Positions 34,490-47,058 of a stretch of 64,000 nucleotides of DNA are shown here, in pieces; within the stretch, counting starts at the first letter, position 1; every line of letters begins with the position of its first letter. The notes under the pieces were generated by a model that searched no databases, was not told the DNA's origin, and was given only the letters and a program-made list of their open reading frames with translations. Made by a program: the position numbers and the translations under genes. Origin of the DNA: Syngnathus acus (taxonomy: Eukaryota > Chordata > Actinopteri > Syngnathiformes > Syngnathidae); the NCBI RefSeq assembly GCF_901709675.1, contig NC_051093.1, positions 1,852,053-1,916,052 on the forward strand, in the 5' to 3' direction.

Positions 34490-35733
34490 AGACAGACAGA
34501 CCTTGCTCGGCATTTCAAGCAGATCTCCCCCCCCCCGCCCCCCTTGTCCAGAAAACGTTGGGTGCCCGAGTCCTTGAGGAGTTGCTCTCTGGAGGAGCAT
34601 CTTTCTCTTCCGCCTCTCAGAGTTCTCTCTCGATGCCGGTGTGGGAGCGCCGCCTCGGGGCGCGGGGCCCCTCCGTCATCTTGTCCGTTTTTATAGGCTT
34701 AGCTGGCTGTTAGGACAGCGTTTATCTTTGCCTTGTTCCTGCGAGGTGGTCCAATCGGATATCTTACAAATCCTGAAAAGGCACGGAGGGGAGACGGGCG
34801 TGAATACAACACACGCGCGCACACACTCGCACACGCGCGCGCAATTGAGCCTTTTGCGGTTGGAGCGAGTCGGATTTTAAATTAGGGTTGCCTTAAGGTT
34901 TCAAATTATGGTTTTAATTTCGTTTGAGGGTTTCAAAGTAAGGTTTTAAATTAGGGTAAAGGTTTGAACATTTATAAAACCAGAGTAAGGTTTTCACATT
35001 GGAGTTATCCGCAGTTTCCGGACATGATGTAACATGTTTTTTTTCCACTCGCGTGCAGCCTTTGAGACGGTTCCTCCTGAAACGAAGATCGTCGTTAAGT
35101 CCACTTGGGCTTCAAGCCTCTGCGGCCGTGCACGTGTGCCTAATGAAGCGGCCTCTAATCACGCGCGCTTGCCATTCATCTTGCATATTGGAGCGGCGCG
35201 CAGCAGGAACGCCCACTAATTGCGCCGATTCGGCGGCGGAGAAGTGCTTGGGCTTCGGCCCTTCTCCTCCTCTGCACGCCTGCCGGCGTCGCCTTCTCCT
35301 CTCGCCTCTTTGATTGCGTCGCCTCGTCTGATTTTACTGTCCCCGTTTGTCTGTGGCGCCCACGCAAACAAGCCGCTTCGCTTCTTTCCTGCCTCGCTAG
35401 ACGCGCAAACAGCGATGTGTTAATGAGCCTCGTGAGTCATGCGTCACCTGCGCGGCGTTTTTTTGCGACTTCACCTTTTGTGTGTGTTCGCAAGGGGACC
35501 CTTGGGTGTGGTGTTTGCGTTTGTGCACTAGGCGCTTTGATTAGGCTTTGCAGCTTAAATTGGCACAGCACCGACCTACACGCGCACACGCGCTCACTCA
35601 CACACACCTCCGCTGATGACAGCTTTTCCTCCTCCTGCTAACAACAAACCACTCACTCTCTTTCTTGCCCTCCCTTTTCTCTTCTCGCACTCCGCTGCCT
35701 TGTGCGGCTCAGACGGAAGCGGCGGTGAAGGGA

Positions 35734-35755
35734 GTGGGGGGGGGGGGGGGGGGGG
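35734..35755 (+). repeat. Poly-G run
   Basis: An uninterrupted G tract of about 21 bases in a purine-rich region. A similar G run lies near 151-172. Confidence 0.9.
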
Positions 35756-36284
35756 TGAGGAGATCAGGGGAGGGACGGATGAAGGCGGCATGACTAAAAA
35801 TGGGAAAGAAGAATGAAAAAAAAGAGGCGGGAGCTCGTTGGGGATAAGTGAACGCAACAGCAAAAGCAGCGGGGGGGAGGCGAGGAGGCGCCAAATAAGC
35901 CGAGTGAGGGAAGGAAGGAGGAACAAGACGAGAGAAGAGGAAGCGTGTGTGTGCGTGTGCGCGCGTGTGTGTGTGTAGCATGCGAGGCGCGTCGCGTCGC
36001 AGGCAGGCAGTGATGGTGGGTGGGGTGTTTTGATCAGCAGCCAGCGTTTCATCACTGTCAGTCTGCGCGGAGGAGAACAGAAAGAGGAAGGAGGGAGGAA
36101 GCGAAGGGGGGAGAAGGAGGGGGGCACTGGTGCCTCAACGCACCGATGCTCCCTGCTGAATGTCATCCTCACACCCCCTTCCCCCGCCTTCTCCCGCTGC
36201 CTTTGACCTTCCTCTTTGAGGCTGCAGTGAGGACCTAAAACCACCAGATGGCGTCTGGCTGACAGCAAAGCCGTCCGTACCATC

Positions 36285-36409
36285 CGTCCATCCATCCATC
36301 CATCCATCCATCCATCCATCCATCCATCCATCCATCCATCCATCCATCCATCCATCCATCCATCCATCCATCCATCCATCCATCCATCCATCCATCCATC
36401 CATCCATCC
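36285..36409 (+). repeat. (CATC)n microsatellite
   Basis: About 30 CATC units. It gives a spurious minus-strand frame of repeated MDGW. Confidence 0.97.
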
Positions 36410-36474
36410 TGCCACTGCCACGAGGGCTCCCTGTCGTGGACAATGTGGACTCATGTTCTTTGGGATGTTCTTAC

Positions 36475-39400
36475 CTCATGTTTGGGGCATTTGATGGAGA
36501 AGTCATCTTCGTGGAATGTGCAGCCTGCACAGTTTGGGAGAAAGCAAAGACAAACCAAACAGTCAATAGAAACAAGTTGGATTCCAGCACAATTAGCATT
36601 AACCTGAAGAGAAGAAGAAGAAGCAAGCAGCAGAGGATGCAAGAGGAAGCAGTCTGTCACGTATGGCCGACGCACGCAGCAGGAGGGAAATGGGCCTGCT
36701 GTGCCCCCATCCCCCCGCCTCCCCCCGCCCGCCCCCAGGTGCCTCGGCAGACTTTCAAATCTTCAGCGTGACACATAAAAGCCACCATATGAAACAAAAA
36801 AGATGGGTTCTGACCCTATCGTGCACAAACATTTTGGGATAAAACTTGCCCGTTCGGCCATCTTGTTGCAGACTAAAGCATTTGAATCCGCCCTTCCTCC
36901 TGCTACCTCCGGCTCGAGCACTTCTCCCGGTGTCCTACTTCTTCATCTGCTGCTTCACAAAGCTCTCGCTCCCTGCTCGCCCCATCCCCGGCCGGACTCT
37001 GGTCTTGGCTTACCTGTCTCTTTGGCGCAGGCGTAGTGGTACTTCCGAGAGCAGCTTCTCCAGCAGCAAGTGAGGGACGCCCCCGCAGTCTGGCACTTGT
37101 GGCAGCTCTGGGGTTCGTCACAGTGAGCGAGCGCGTTCGGGGACAGAGAGGGAAAAGCAAAAGTAGGAACATCAGCACAAAGCGGTTGCTCGGCAACGCG
37201 GCGATGTTTGTGTTCGTACCGTTTGGGCCGAATTGGCGGCGGCTTCCTTCAGTCCGTACAGTCGCCCGGCCAGCACAATCACGCCTTTGGTCCAGATGGC
37301 GCAGTTTTCATGAGCCCAGTGCTCACTGGCCTCGGCTTCATCTTGCAGCCTTTGGAGCGAACCCTCTTGGTTTGCGCAAGGTCCGTCCTGGAGCCGCCTC
37401 ATTCTCTTTAACCTTTCGCGAAGGCTTATTCTTGGAGGAAGGCCCGTTCTGTCTTTTCCGTCTGCTCGTCCGTATGGCCGGCGGCGACGTCTGGCGCTTC
37501 GGCTCTCCCGCGCGTTGTCTCCTTCCTTGACTTCCTCGACGGCCTTTGACGATGCGCGCGGTTCTTCACTACCTTCATCCAGGTCGGCATTCCCTGACCC
37601 TTGCCCGAGGGAGACGGCGGGCTCGGCGGTCAAGTGTTTCCGAGGGAGTCCGTCTTCGGCATAGTACGGTCCGCACAGATCGCCCAGATCTCGATAGTTT
37701 GAAGGTTTTGCGCACAGGCAGCAGGTGAGACGTTTACCGGTTAGATCCGGATTGAGTGCTGGCCCTTGGAGCATGGCGGCGGTATGCGGCACTACTTTTG
37801 CCACCGTGAAAGGATTCTTCATCCGGAGAATTCCCTTCTTTCTTCGTCTCTGGAAAACGTGCACGTCCTCTGGCTTGTTGACGATGGCGCACCAAAATGG
37901 AAAGTCTCTGGAGTTGTTCATGCGCACGTAGGGACAGAAAGACTGCGGCTGCTGCTGCTGCCACTGCTGATGCTGGATGGGCCTGGTTCGGACTCTCCTG
38001 ACAGAAATGCTCTCGGCCTGCTTGTCTGAGATGGTCAGCACGGGACCCACAACGCCGTCTTTGTGTTCCTCGTCACGCATGTCTGTTTGCGTCTGGAGCT
38101 TTTCCGCTTCGCAGCCGGCAGCCCTCACGACGGCCTCGATGACCTCCAAGGCGTCCTTCATTCCGGGTTTTGGCCCGGGCTTTTTGTACACTTTGAGCGG
38201 CTTGTCGGACGTCTCCTCCATCCCCCGTTTGCGCTTAGCCGCGGGGGCGAATGGTTTTCTTCCCCTTTTGGATTTCTGGAGGACTTCTGTGCCGCCCACC
38301 TCGGGGCATTCTTTGATATCATCGGGAGCAATTGGCAGTCGGGGCTCCTCCGAAGGCATGGTGGTCTCCTCTGCCATCGCGTCTTGTTGCTCCGTGGGTT
38401 CCACTTTGATCTCCTTTGCTGTTTGGGTTTCTTCAGGCTGAGCTTTTCGTTTCCTCTTCTGCTTCAGGTGCATCTCGTGGTTATTTTTAATGGCCCTCTG
38501 CTTGGCAGCTCTCGGGGCGGTCACGATGAGCTCACTTGCTTCCAAAGCTACGACGGAGGCATCTGTGCTCTCCACCATGGCCCATCGCTTCCGCTTGGAG
38601 AACTTGGGTGGGGGTAAATCAAGTGCTTTTGCCTGTTGGGTCCAATCTCCTCGAGGACCGAGGTCTACCTGAGCCCCCATTGCCCTTTGGACGTTGCACA
38701 TTGGCCCTTGGTCATTGGCATCCTCTTCTTGCCTCCACTCTTGTGTTTCTCCACTTATCTCCTGCATGTCACTTTCTCGTTTGACCTCCTTCCTGGCAAT
38801 GCCGTCGAGGTGTTTGGCAACCGCCTGTCTGCTTTTCACTTCACTTTCCATCATTTCAGTGCCGTTGACAGGAATAGCCGTCTGGACGACAGCATGGGGA
38901 GCAAAGTCCTTGGTCGTTGCGTCGTCGTTGAGATTGACGTCCGTCTGAGGAGTTTGGAGATACTTCTTGGAGCTCGGCGAGGTGATCTTCTGCACCATGG
39001 CCTCGTATTTCAGCCCTCTGCCCTTACGTGGAGGAAGAACTTTTGTTCGAGCGGGGCACTGCGCAGGCAGCGCTGGTACGTCCCCTTGATCGCTTTCGGG
39101 AATATGTTTGGTTGGGTACGGGAGCGCGGGCTCTGTGGTGGTTGGCCCTCTCTTTCTTCTGGGACCCTCTTGAGGTGCGGAGACAACCTGCTCAGGCGGT
39201 TGGAGTGCTTTGGCTTTAGGCTTGGGACCCCTCTTTTTCTTGAGTGGCACCAAAGAGGGATCCATGGCTGACTGATATGTGAGTGGAAGCAACTCTTCAC
39301 TATTTTCAGCTGGAAGCAATGCAGGAGCTTTTGTTGTCGTCTTTTTCACCATATGTGGAGTTGGCTGCACTTCCTCTTTCTCAGAACATTCAATTGTGCC

Positions 39401-42400
39401 ACTTTGGGTTGTTACAACGTCCTCGTGTAGGTTTTTCTCCTTTTCTTTGGCCTGTGGGGGCTTTCTTGACCTTAAAGTCATATTTTTAGTGTCATTTTCC
39501 TGTGCTTTTATGTCATCCGGTGACTTTTGGTCACGGTTGATGACTTTTATATCCTGGTTTATTTGTGATAGTGTGGCCTTGATATTTTTCCTGCCCCTGC
39601 CTTGTGGCTCTGTCAAAATGATTTCTTCCTGTCGCGTCTGCTTGGCTCTGGAAACTGAGCCTTTGGGGCGACCGACGGGGGCTTTGACGGTCGGCAAAGC
39701 CTCTTCAGATTCGAATCCAGGCTTTGAAATAGGTTTGGGCCCAGGTTTTAAGCCTGCTTTTCGTTTCCCCGGAGACTCTATTTTTTCTGCCGGATCTGGT
39801 GTACTTGGCACATCCTTTAGTCCTGATTTGAGTCCTGCTTTTGGGCCAGGCTTTAGGGCGAGTTTAGGGCCTGGTTTGGCTGCCGGTTTTGGCCCTTGCT
39901 TGGATCCATTTTTCAGTGCTGGTTTGGGTCCAGGTTTTGGGCCTGGTTTCCTCTTCAAATGATCCTCGCCTTTGGGTGGGAAGTCTGCTGCATTGAAAGA
40001 GCGGGTGCACATTCTTGAACTCAGTCCTTCGGCTAACATTGTGCTTGTCTGGCTCACGATTGATTCCTGGTGCGCAAGCTCAGTTTGGTCTGGGAACAGC
40101 ATCATTTTGGCAGAAGGCCTGCAGGCGTTTTCAGAGGCCAGGGGCTCCCCTTCTCGCTCCTTCTCTTGGTCCCGTTCCAAGCTTAGCTGTCGCCTGATGG
40201 CCACCCCTGAAAGCATGGTTTTCCTTCTCCCCCTTGTATGCTTGCGCCCAAACGCTCTGGGCTGAGCAGACGGGGCCACGGGCTCTGGCTTGGCCAAAGG
40301 GGTCACGGCGCTGGAGCAGCTGAGGCCTGGCTCCATGTCCTCATCGCCTTTCTTTGGGGAGGGCGGTGTGTCCGCCCAGGAGGGGGCTGACGGAAGAATC
40401 GACTTGCCAGGCAACTGAGGAGAGTCGGGCTCCAGCACTTTAGCGTCGCTGTGATCCATGTGATCCCTGGACTGGGCTGGAGTTGCCGTTGTCTTGTCGT
40501 TGAGGGCCGAGAAGACGGGCATAGCAGACTGTGGCTGCGGTGCCGTGTCGCCGATGGCCGATTCTCTGGAAGAAGCATCCGGGGCTGTGGCCACATTTGG
40601 ATGCGCGGGCACTCCCGCGAGCTCATGGTCGCCGTGGAACTCTGCTCTTTTCTCTGTCCTGGCGCAAAGGTCGGCAGAAGGCTTCTCAGCGCCGTGTCTG
40701 TTCTTCATGATGTCAGAATTCACTGACTGGCCGCTGTTCTCCTCCTCCACTGGTTCGTTTCTCACCTCATCAGACATGGGTGGGGAAAGAGCACATTGCG
40801 TTGGTCCATCAAAGTCTGCTTCGGGTCCACGGTTTTCCTCCTCCTGTTGGTCTTTCTCAAGCGACTGTTTGCTCTCTGTCTTTCTGGAGTTGTCCTCCTC
40901 CAAGGCCTCACTTTGAGGGGTGTTGTCTGAACTGTCCTCCTTCTCTGTGGAATATTGATCCTGTTCAAGGTCACTTGCAGGATGGAAAGGCAACGTTTTC
41001 AAGGAGCTCTCGGAAGCAATTGATGACTCGGATTTGTATGCTTCTTTTATCTCTTGGCCAAAATGGTGGCTCGAGTCAGAGCAGGCGGCTGGGGACTGTT
41101 CGAGTGAATCCGGCTCATATTTCCTCCGAACCGCTTCATACGGCGTCTCGGCATAGCAAAAGTCTTTGTTTTTGTTGACTTGGTTGTACAGAAAAGAACA
41201 TTTGCCCTCATCTGACCATTTCTCTCGTTTCTCTGTCAGTTTGGCGACACAGGCATCTATTTCATAGTCAGGTGTTTTGGGCCGAGTCTCCACTTCTTGC
41301 TCAGCTGATTTCTCCGTCCACGCCGATTCCTCAAAGTTTTCTTTAACGGGCTGGCTGATCCGCTGTATGTCGGAAGATGAGTCGGTGTCGGGTTTAACGG
41401 GACTGGGAACTGTAATGCTCCCCTCAGCGAGGCTCTTCACGGGAGCGCCGTCTTCCTGCATCGACTGACATCGAATTGGGTCGGGAGTGAAGTTGTGCAA
41501 TCCTGAGTCTCCAGACCTGGTGGACACGTCATCCGGAGATGTCATGGAACAGGACGACATTGTGTCCACGTTGATGTGGGAGTTGTTGGCAGGCTGAGCT
41601 GGACTCCTGCCCTGGTTTCTGTAGTAGAAGCTCCTCTCCAGTTGCTCATCACTACTGCTGGAGTAGCCCCCCTCGTGCAGTTCCATTGGCATCCGCGAGT
41701 GCTGCACGTTCGAGTAAAGGTCCTGCGCTGGGCCGCCGCTTAAACTACCGGCACTTTCTGAATATGGACTTTTGTAGCCCTCGCCCTTTTTCAAGGACGC
41801 CGCGCTGCCAGAACTGCTGCTGCTTCCACCACTGTTCCGTTTCGAGGCTTTCTTGTTGGCCACCAGAGTCTCGGAAAGCAGCAACTGTTGGACGTTGTTG
41901 GATATGTTCTCAACCTGAGAGGTGAGGGCATTCAGGCTCCACAAGCTGGGGTTGGACAGCAGTTTCTCGGAGAAGCGCTCTTTCACGCTCGGTCCTGGAA
42001 GAGCGTTGGTGAAGCTGTGGGCTGCCGCGTGGGGCACGCTGGGGGACGGGTGTGAGCGTGGGGGCAACAGCATGGCGTTGGACGCGCCGTGCTCTTGGTG
42101 GCCCGTCGAGGAAGACGACGAGGACAAGGCCGCCCCCGGGGTGATGGGCGGTTGGCCGTACTGGAATGATTCGGGATTGGTCATCAGCGGCGACGGGGTG
42201 GAGCTGTATGAAGGTGAGCGTCCCAGCGAGCGTGCGGGTGAGTGGCTCGAAGAGGGACTGCAAGTTTGATAATACTGCTCGGGTGACCTGACAGACAGTT
42301 CTGAGAGACAGTAGTTTGCTTGCGGTTGGCTGAAGTGCTGGTATTTGGGGTTGGGGTGGGCTTCCTGTGGGTTGTTCATGGCTTGCAGAGGGGGCTGTGG

Positions 42401-43282
42401 CTCATAACCTCTGGGGTGTTGGTAGCTGTAGCTGTTCTGAGATGCCCGGTAGGCTCCTTGCTTCAGGTTACCGAGGCCGCTCATTTGTCTGCCGTATTGC
42501 GAGCTCGGCGGCACGCTGTAACTTTTATAACATGGCGGCATGGGGCTGCACTTTTCTATGTATGGTGAAGGAGAGGGGGAAGGTTGGGGATAGTGCAGGT
42601 GACTTTGTGGGTACATCAACGGTGAAGGGTTACTTTGGTGTGACTGCTGATGAGGGCTGGGATAAGATGGCTGGGGGCACTGGGTCTGGGAGTGGCCCAG
42701 CATGTTCTGGTCCATGTACTGTGAGGAGTTAGGGGCGGGTGGACCTCCAGCCTCGAGTCGCCCGACCATCTCGTGCTCATACGACGACAACTGAGCCGGG
42801 TCTTCCCATTTGTGCTGGAGGTGGCCCCCGCTCATGTACTGGGCTGAGTAAGTCCCGGGGCCCATGTGGTTACTGTAACCACCGTGACCTTGTAGAGGTT
42901 GGCCGGAACTTGGTGGAGGGAATTTGGGGACTTTCTTCTTTGCCTGCGAGGGTGCTGAGCCTCCGTTTCCGTTCCCGCCGCCGTTGACCGGGAAACCAGG
43001 GTAGGCTGGCTGGCTATAACAGTCCTTAGGTGCTCCTGCGGTTCCTGCTCCTGCAGCTGCAGACATGCTTGTAGCGTTCACCAGTGAGCGGGCGTCATAG
43101 GCTGACCGTGACAGCCCCGGGCCCGGGCCTGGATGCGGACCAGGCCCCGGGTGGGGTAGCTGAGGGTGGGCATGATGTGGGTGTTGTCGGTACGTCTCCA
43201 GGCGTGATAATTCGTGGGGCTCCTGCTGGTAGCAGGGTTGGTTGCTGTGGTAACCACCGGCGCGCTCACGGAAGGACTGCAT
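36475..43282 (-). CDS. rai1: RAI1, retinoic acid-induced 1 (3' end incomplete)
   Basis: A 6,063-nt exon (37220-43282) is followed by exons 37014-37107 and 36475-36524, all with good splice sites and in phase, giving 2,069 codons (human 1,906 residues). It starts [10 protein letters not shown], as RAI1 does. Other matches are EQYYQT with [18 protein letters not shown] (residues near 370-400), [43 protein letters not shown] and the C-terminal extended PHD. The PHD carries [40 protein letters not shown] and CPKHE. Lys/Pro-rich GPKP repeats lie around residues 1107-1185. A 5'UTR acceptor (CTTTCAG) lies 12 bp before the ATG. The last exon ends at a GTAAGA donor, so a short terminal exon is missing; the human end is KHKRLP. 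RAI1 is a nuclear, nucleosome-binding, dosage-sensitive regulator. Confidence 0.95.
37185..37197. promoter_or_regulatory. X-box palindrome in a rai1 intron
   Basis: GTTGCTCGGCAAC fits the X-box consensus with a one-base spacer. It lies in the short intron between the first two coding exons. Confidence 0.45.
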
Positions 43283-43736
43283 CGCTACCACAGTCTGAAA
43301 GCAGAACGGGGTGGGGGAGTTGTTGGTAAAGAGGAGGTGAGGGTTCTGAAAACATGGAGAAATGGGGCAGGGGACATAAGACACTCATGAGACATTTTGT
43401 ATACTTTCATGGTATCAAAAAAAGAATCAATAGGTCGATAGATGGTAGTTCAATCACTTAATTGGCACAGTTCGATCCCGATTCCATTGCACTGATGCTG
43501 GTATAAGGAATTCAATTGCAGTTTCAAGCTCCAAATCTTCATCCAGCTTCACAACAGAAGAGGAAGACGAGGAGACGGAGTCACCAGGAGACGAAGCTCT
43601 CAGCTCAGTCTGTCAGTGTGTGTTTTTCTGTGCTGTACGAGCCTGCCGCCTCCCGCACAATACCCCGGCTTGCAAGCGGCCCCAGGAAGCGCCACCAGAC
43701 GCGCGTTGCCATTATTCATGTCTGAAACGGGCAATT

Positions 43737-43798
43737 TGCGCACACGCACACACACACGCACACACACGCACACACACACACGCACACACACACACAAA
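43737..43798 (+). repeat. (CA)n microsatellite
   Basis: CA dinucleotides with occasional CG interruptions. Confidence 0.95.
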
Positions 43799-44722
43799 CT
43801 GGACAGGTCGACGCAGTGTAATGCAATGCAACATGGTACGTTGCACACACTGGTACAACGAGGTGAGCTCCGTAATGAGCTTTCCCTCCTGCTGAAAGAG
43901 GCCGACGTGTGCGTAATTGACTGCCGTGGGCTGCGCACGCCTCACAACTCGGCGAGGCCGTCGAGCCTCTCGGGCAACATTTGCGTACACCGCGAGCATT
44001 TTCCTGGGCTAAAACGTCGCGGTGATGACCTTTCTAGACAGCAGATTCCGGTCTATAAGCGTACATCAATAAGCCAGAGAGTGGAGACGACGGCAAGAAG
44101 CAAGAGAGGAGAAAATCTGATTGTTCAGCTGGATGCTTCAGAATGTGGCGAGCCGCCACACAGTTGCACTCCTCTCTCGGCGCCTTGGTCGCTTTCATCG
44201 CATAAGCTTCACAGGCGCTTTGAGACGGGATTTATCTTCTTTTGCCACAAGCACACCCCAACACAAAAGGTGACCTTAAAGCAGTCCTGCGCGTGAAATA
44301 TAACGACGCACCCGGTAGGGCTGCGCGTTTGGGGGAGGTGCGCAAACCCATTCGCGTTGCCCCGACAGAAAAACACACGCCAGGGTGGAGGGATGGAGTG
44401 CCGCACCGCGTTCACCTCGTCGTTGTTAATTGTGCATGCAGACGCGTTTCATATCGCGAGCAGGCGGAGCAGGCCTGGAAGCTAACATAAACACACTTGC
44501 TCATCAGCACAGTCCAAGTCAAACAACGTACCATCAAAAATAAGGCAAATAGACTCCACCCATTAACATATCAGGTTGAAACACTCGTCATCTAAGCGGA
44601 TCAACTACACGGCAAACCAAACCTCTCACCAGTCCCCTCGAATTACGCGCACAAAAATAACACACACACATGCACGCACACATGCACACACACACACACC
44701 TCCCCTCATCAGTGCACCCACT

Positions 44723-44806
44723 TTGCTTGCTAGGTGGTGTTCTCCACAGCTAACTACGATGAGCCCCCCTCCATCACGGGGGCTGTGTTCCAGACCAAGG
44801 CAGCAG
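44723..44806 (+). other. Exon-like orphan segment
   Basis: A 24-codon open segment starts VVFSTANYDEPPS and ends AVFQTKAA. It is bounded by an acceptor (TTTGCTTGCTAG) and a GTAAGT donor. Codon choice looks coding. The protein is not recognised and no neighbouring exon was found. Confidence 0.35.
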
Positions 44807-45193
44807 TAAGTGAAATTCATGGCTGCGGAAGGCGAGCAACATCGGTTCCGTGTTTCACACATTGCAGGTGTCTTTGTTTTGTGTGTGTTGCTCTAAATTG
44901 GCCTCAGTATGACTCCAAAGAAAGCAAAAACTGCTAGCGATAGTGTTATTCCAAAATTTTGAAGCGCCTAATTCGCGAGTGTGATCCTGCTGACACCAAG
45001 GAGTAAAACGAGCTAGGAAAGAGGCTGAAAAAAAAAAACAGACTCCAAGAGGGAGGCATCGATCTCAGCCACAAAAAACTAGACCCACCCCTGCATGAAA
45101 ATCAAGACGCCGATTAAATCAAATGGTTGAAGGATACACGGTTAAAAAAAAATCTTGAACTTTAACTGAACTTCTTGGGTGGAGACTGGCAAC

Positions 45194-45195
<2 letters not shown>

Positions 45196-45236
<41 letters not shown>

Positions 45237-45238
45237 GT
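45196..45238 (+). repeat. (CAGA)n microsatellite
   Basis: About ten ACAG units. Confidence 0.95.
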
Positions 45239-46344
45239 GTGACCAGGCGGTCCGGGGAGGTTAGGACCCCAAGGGAGACGCTCGGGAGATGGATTCAGCC
45301 AATATCTGCTCTGACATTTGTAAGTGTCCCGTTGTCATGGCACACGGCTGGATGTCAGGCGGGGTCGCACAGAATAATCGTCCGGCCGCGTCGAGAGGAG
45401 CAGATGGATGGCAAATGAGGTGCCAAAGCCGGCTGCCGCTCAAGAAGTGACAGATCCAGAACAGATCCAGATCTGATCCTGACAACCAGCCAATGGGACC
45501 ACAGGGATTTCAGGTTTTGAGATCTATTCACATTCCAATAACATTTTTCACATCAACAACTACACAAACATCAAAACAATCTCAGTACATTCAGTCTTGA
45601 AAAACAGTTGGAGCCTCGATGGATGAATCCAAACGATTCCATTTCGCCACCCAACAGAAAAATGTTGGAAAACAAAGCATCGTCTGGACTGCACCTCTTT
45701 TCCTCCAACTCGGCCTATCTTTGCCAATATGGCCCAAAGCCTTATTGAAGGGATATTAAAGTCGAGCAAGCGCTTCCTCGTCTTCGACTTGATGAAAACC
45801 AGTAATGCGGTATTTGTTGGAGGCGGACGGAAGTGGCCGGCCGAAACGCCTCAATAGCATCCAATCGTGAGGAAACGCAGCTTGGCGCCGCTCGATTTTT
45901 GAGAGACCATTTTAGTTGTGTGAGGCACGGCGGTTAGCGTTTGCGCATGTGTATGTGTGTGTGTGTGCGAGAAATGCAATTGCCTCATCTGTGGGGTGGA
46001 GGATGACTCATCCACATTCACAGACATGACTTAGTGCTCTCACGCTGACGAGGATGACACTTCACACGAAAATGTCGAACGAACACACCAACAAAAACTA
46101 GTTTGAGTATCTAGCTCCCATTTTCTCTCAGATAATTTTTTTGGGATCCAGATGTTTCAACACATCTGTTGTGTGGAGATCAGGCGGCAGATGAGGTGAG
46201 TGCGGACGCAATGCCAAACTTTTTCTTTTGCGCCCTCTCTGAACATGACGATGCCTGCTGACCTTTAGCGGAGGAACAAACAGCGCCAAGCGATGCCATC
46301 CAAAAGCAGACACAATAACAACAACACAAAGAGCGGAGTGTGTC

Positions 46345-46358
46345 GTTGCCATGGCAAC
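46345..46358. promoter_or_regulatory. Perfect X-box palindrome
   Basis: GTTGCCATGGCAAC is the fully palindromic RFX consensus. Confidence 0.6.
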
Positions 46359-46916
46359 GGGGGAGCCACTCAGCATGGTAGCAGCATGGAGAAAGCATGC
46401 AAGATGAACATCTGGCCGCAGGGTGTCAATGACAGGTCGGCGTGTTTATCACGCATTCGAAACATGCACAAATACATCATCATCATCAGTCAAGGTTGAT
46501 CTAATAACATGAAAAAAAACTATATATATTAACCTGTATTGATTTGTGTTGATCGCTATGTGTGGCTGTAACAAGACCGAGGGCCAGTGGCCTGGCTCTG
46601 CAAGGAAGAAAAATGTTGTAATACGAATGGCTCCTCGCAGAGGCTCAAGAAGGTCTGTCTGGGTACAACATAGAACTCGTATTTAAGGCACCACCACACA
46701 AAATGACGCTTTTGCCAGTTGGTTGCCCCAACCCCAAAATATTGCAACACTTTCGTCTTCTTCCTCCATTTCTCCACTCCCTCCATCCCTCCTTCCACAT
46801 CTTTCGAGGCGCGGTCACCTCCAATGGGCAGCTGACCTTTGAAGGACTAAACCTGCCTTTGTTGACATGGTAACGGCGCGCGCAGACGGGCGGGGATGAG
46901 AAGGACGGAGGTGACA

Positions 46917-47058
<142 letters not shown>

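Larger units (their letters stand above)
32991..36474. other. Convergent srebf1/rai1 intergenic region and probable rai1 3' end
   Basis: The stretch contains AT-rich sequence with several minus-strand AATAAA signals (33480-33540), poly-T runs (33660-33692), a MITE-like fragment (about 34048-34200), and tetranucleotide arrays at 34378-34489 and 36285-36409. A GC-rich block lies at 35080-35320. The last short rai1 coding exon should be here but was not identified. Confidence 0.5.

Noticed and set aside
35594-36454. Long minus-strand frame with repeated MDGW
   Set aside because: It is translation of the (CATC)n array; the same happens at 50697-51060 and 62137-62427.
37725-42987. Many plus-strand open frames across the large rai1 exon
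   Set aside because: They are antisense shadows of a conserved minus-strand protein.
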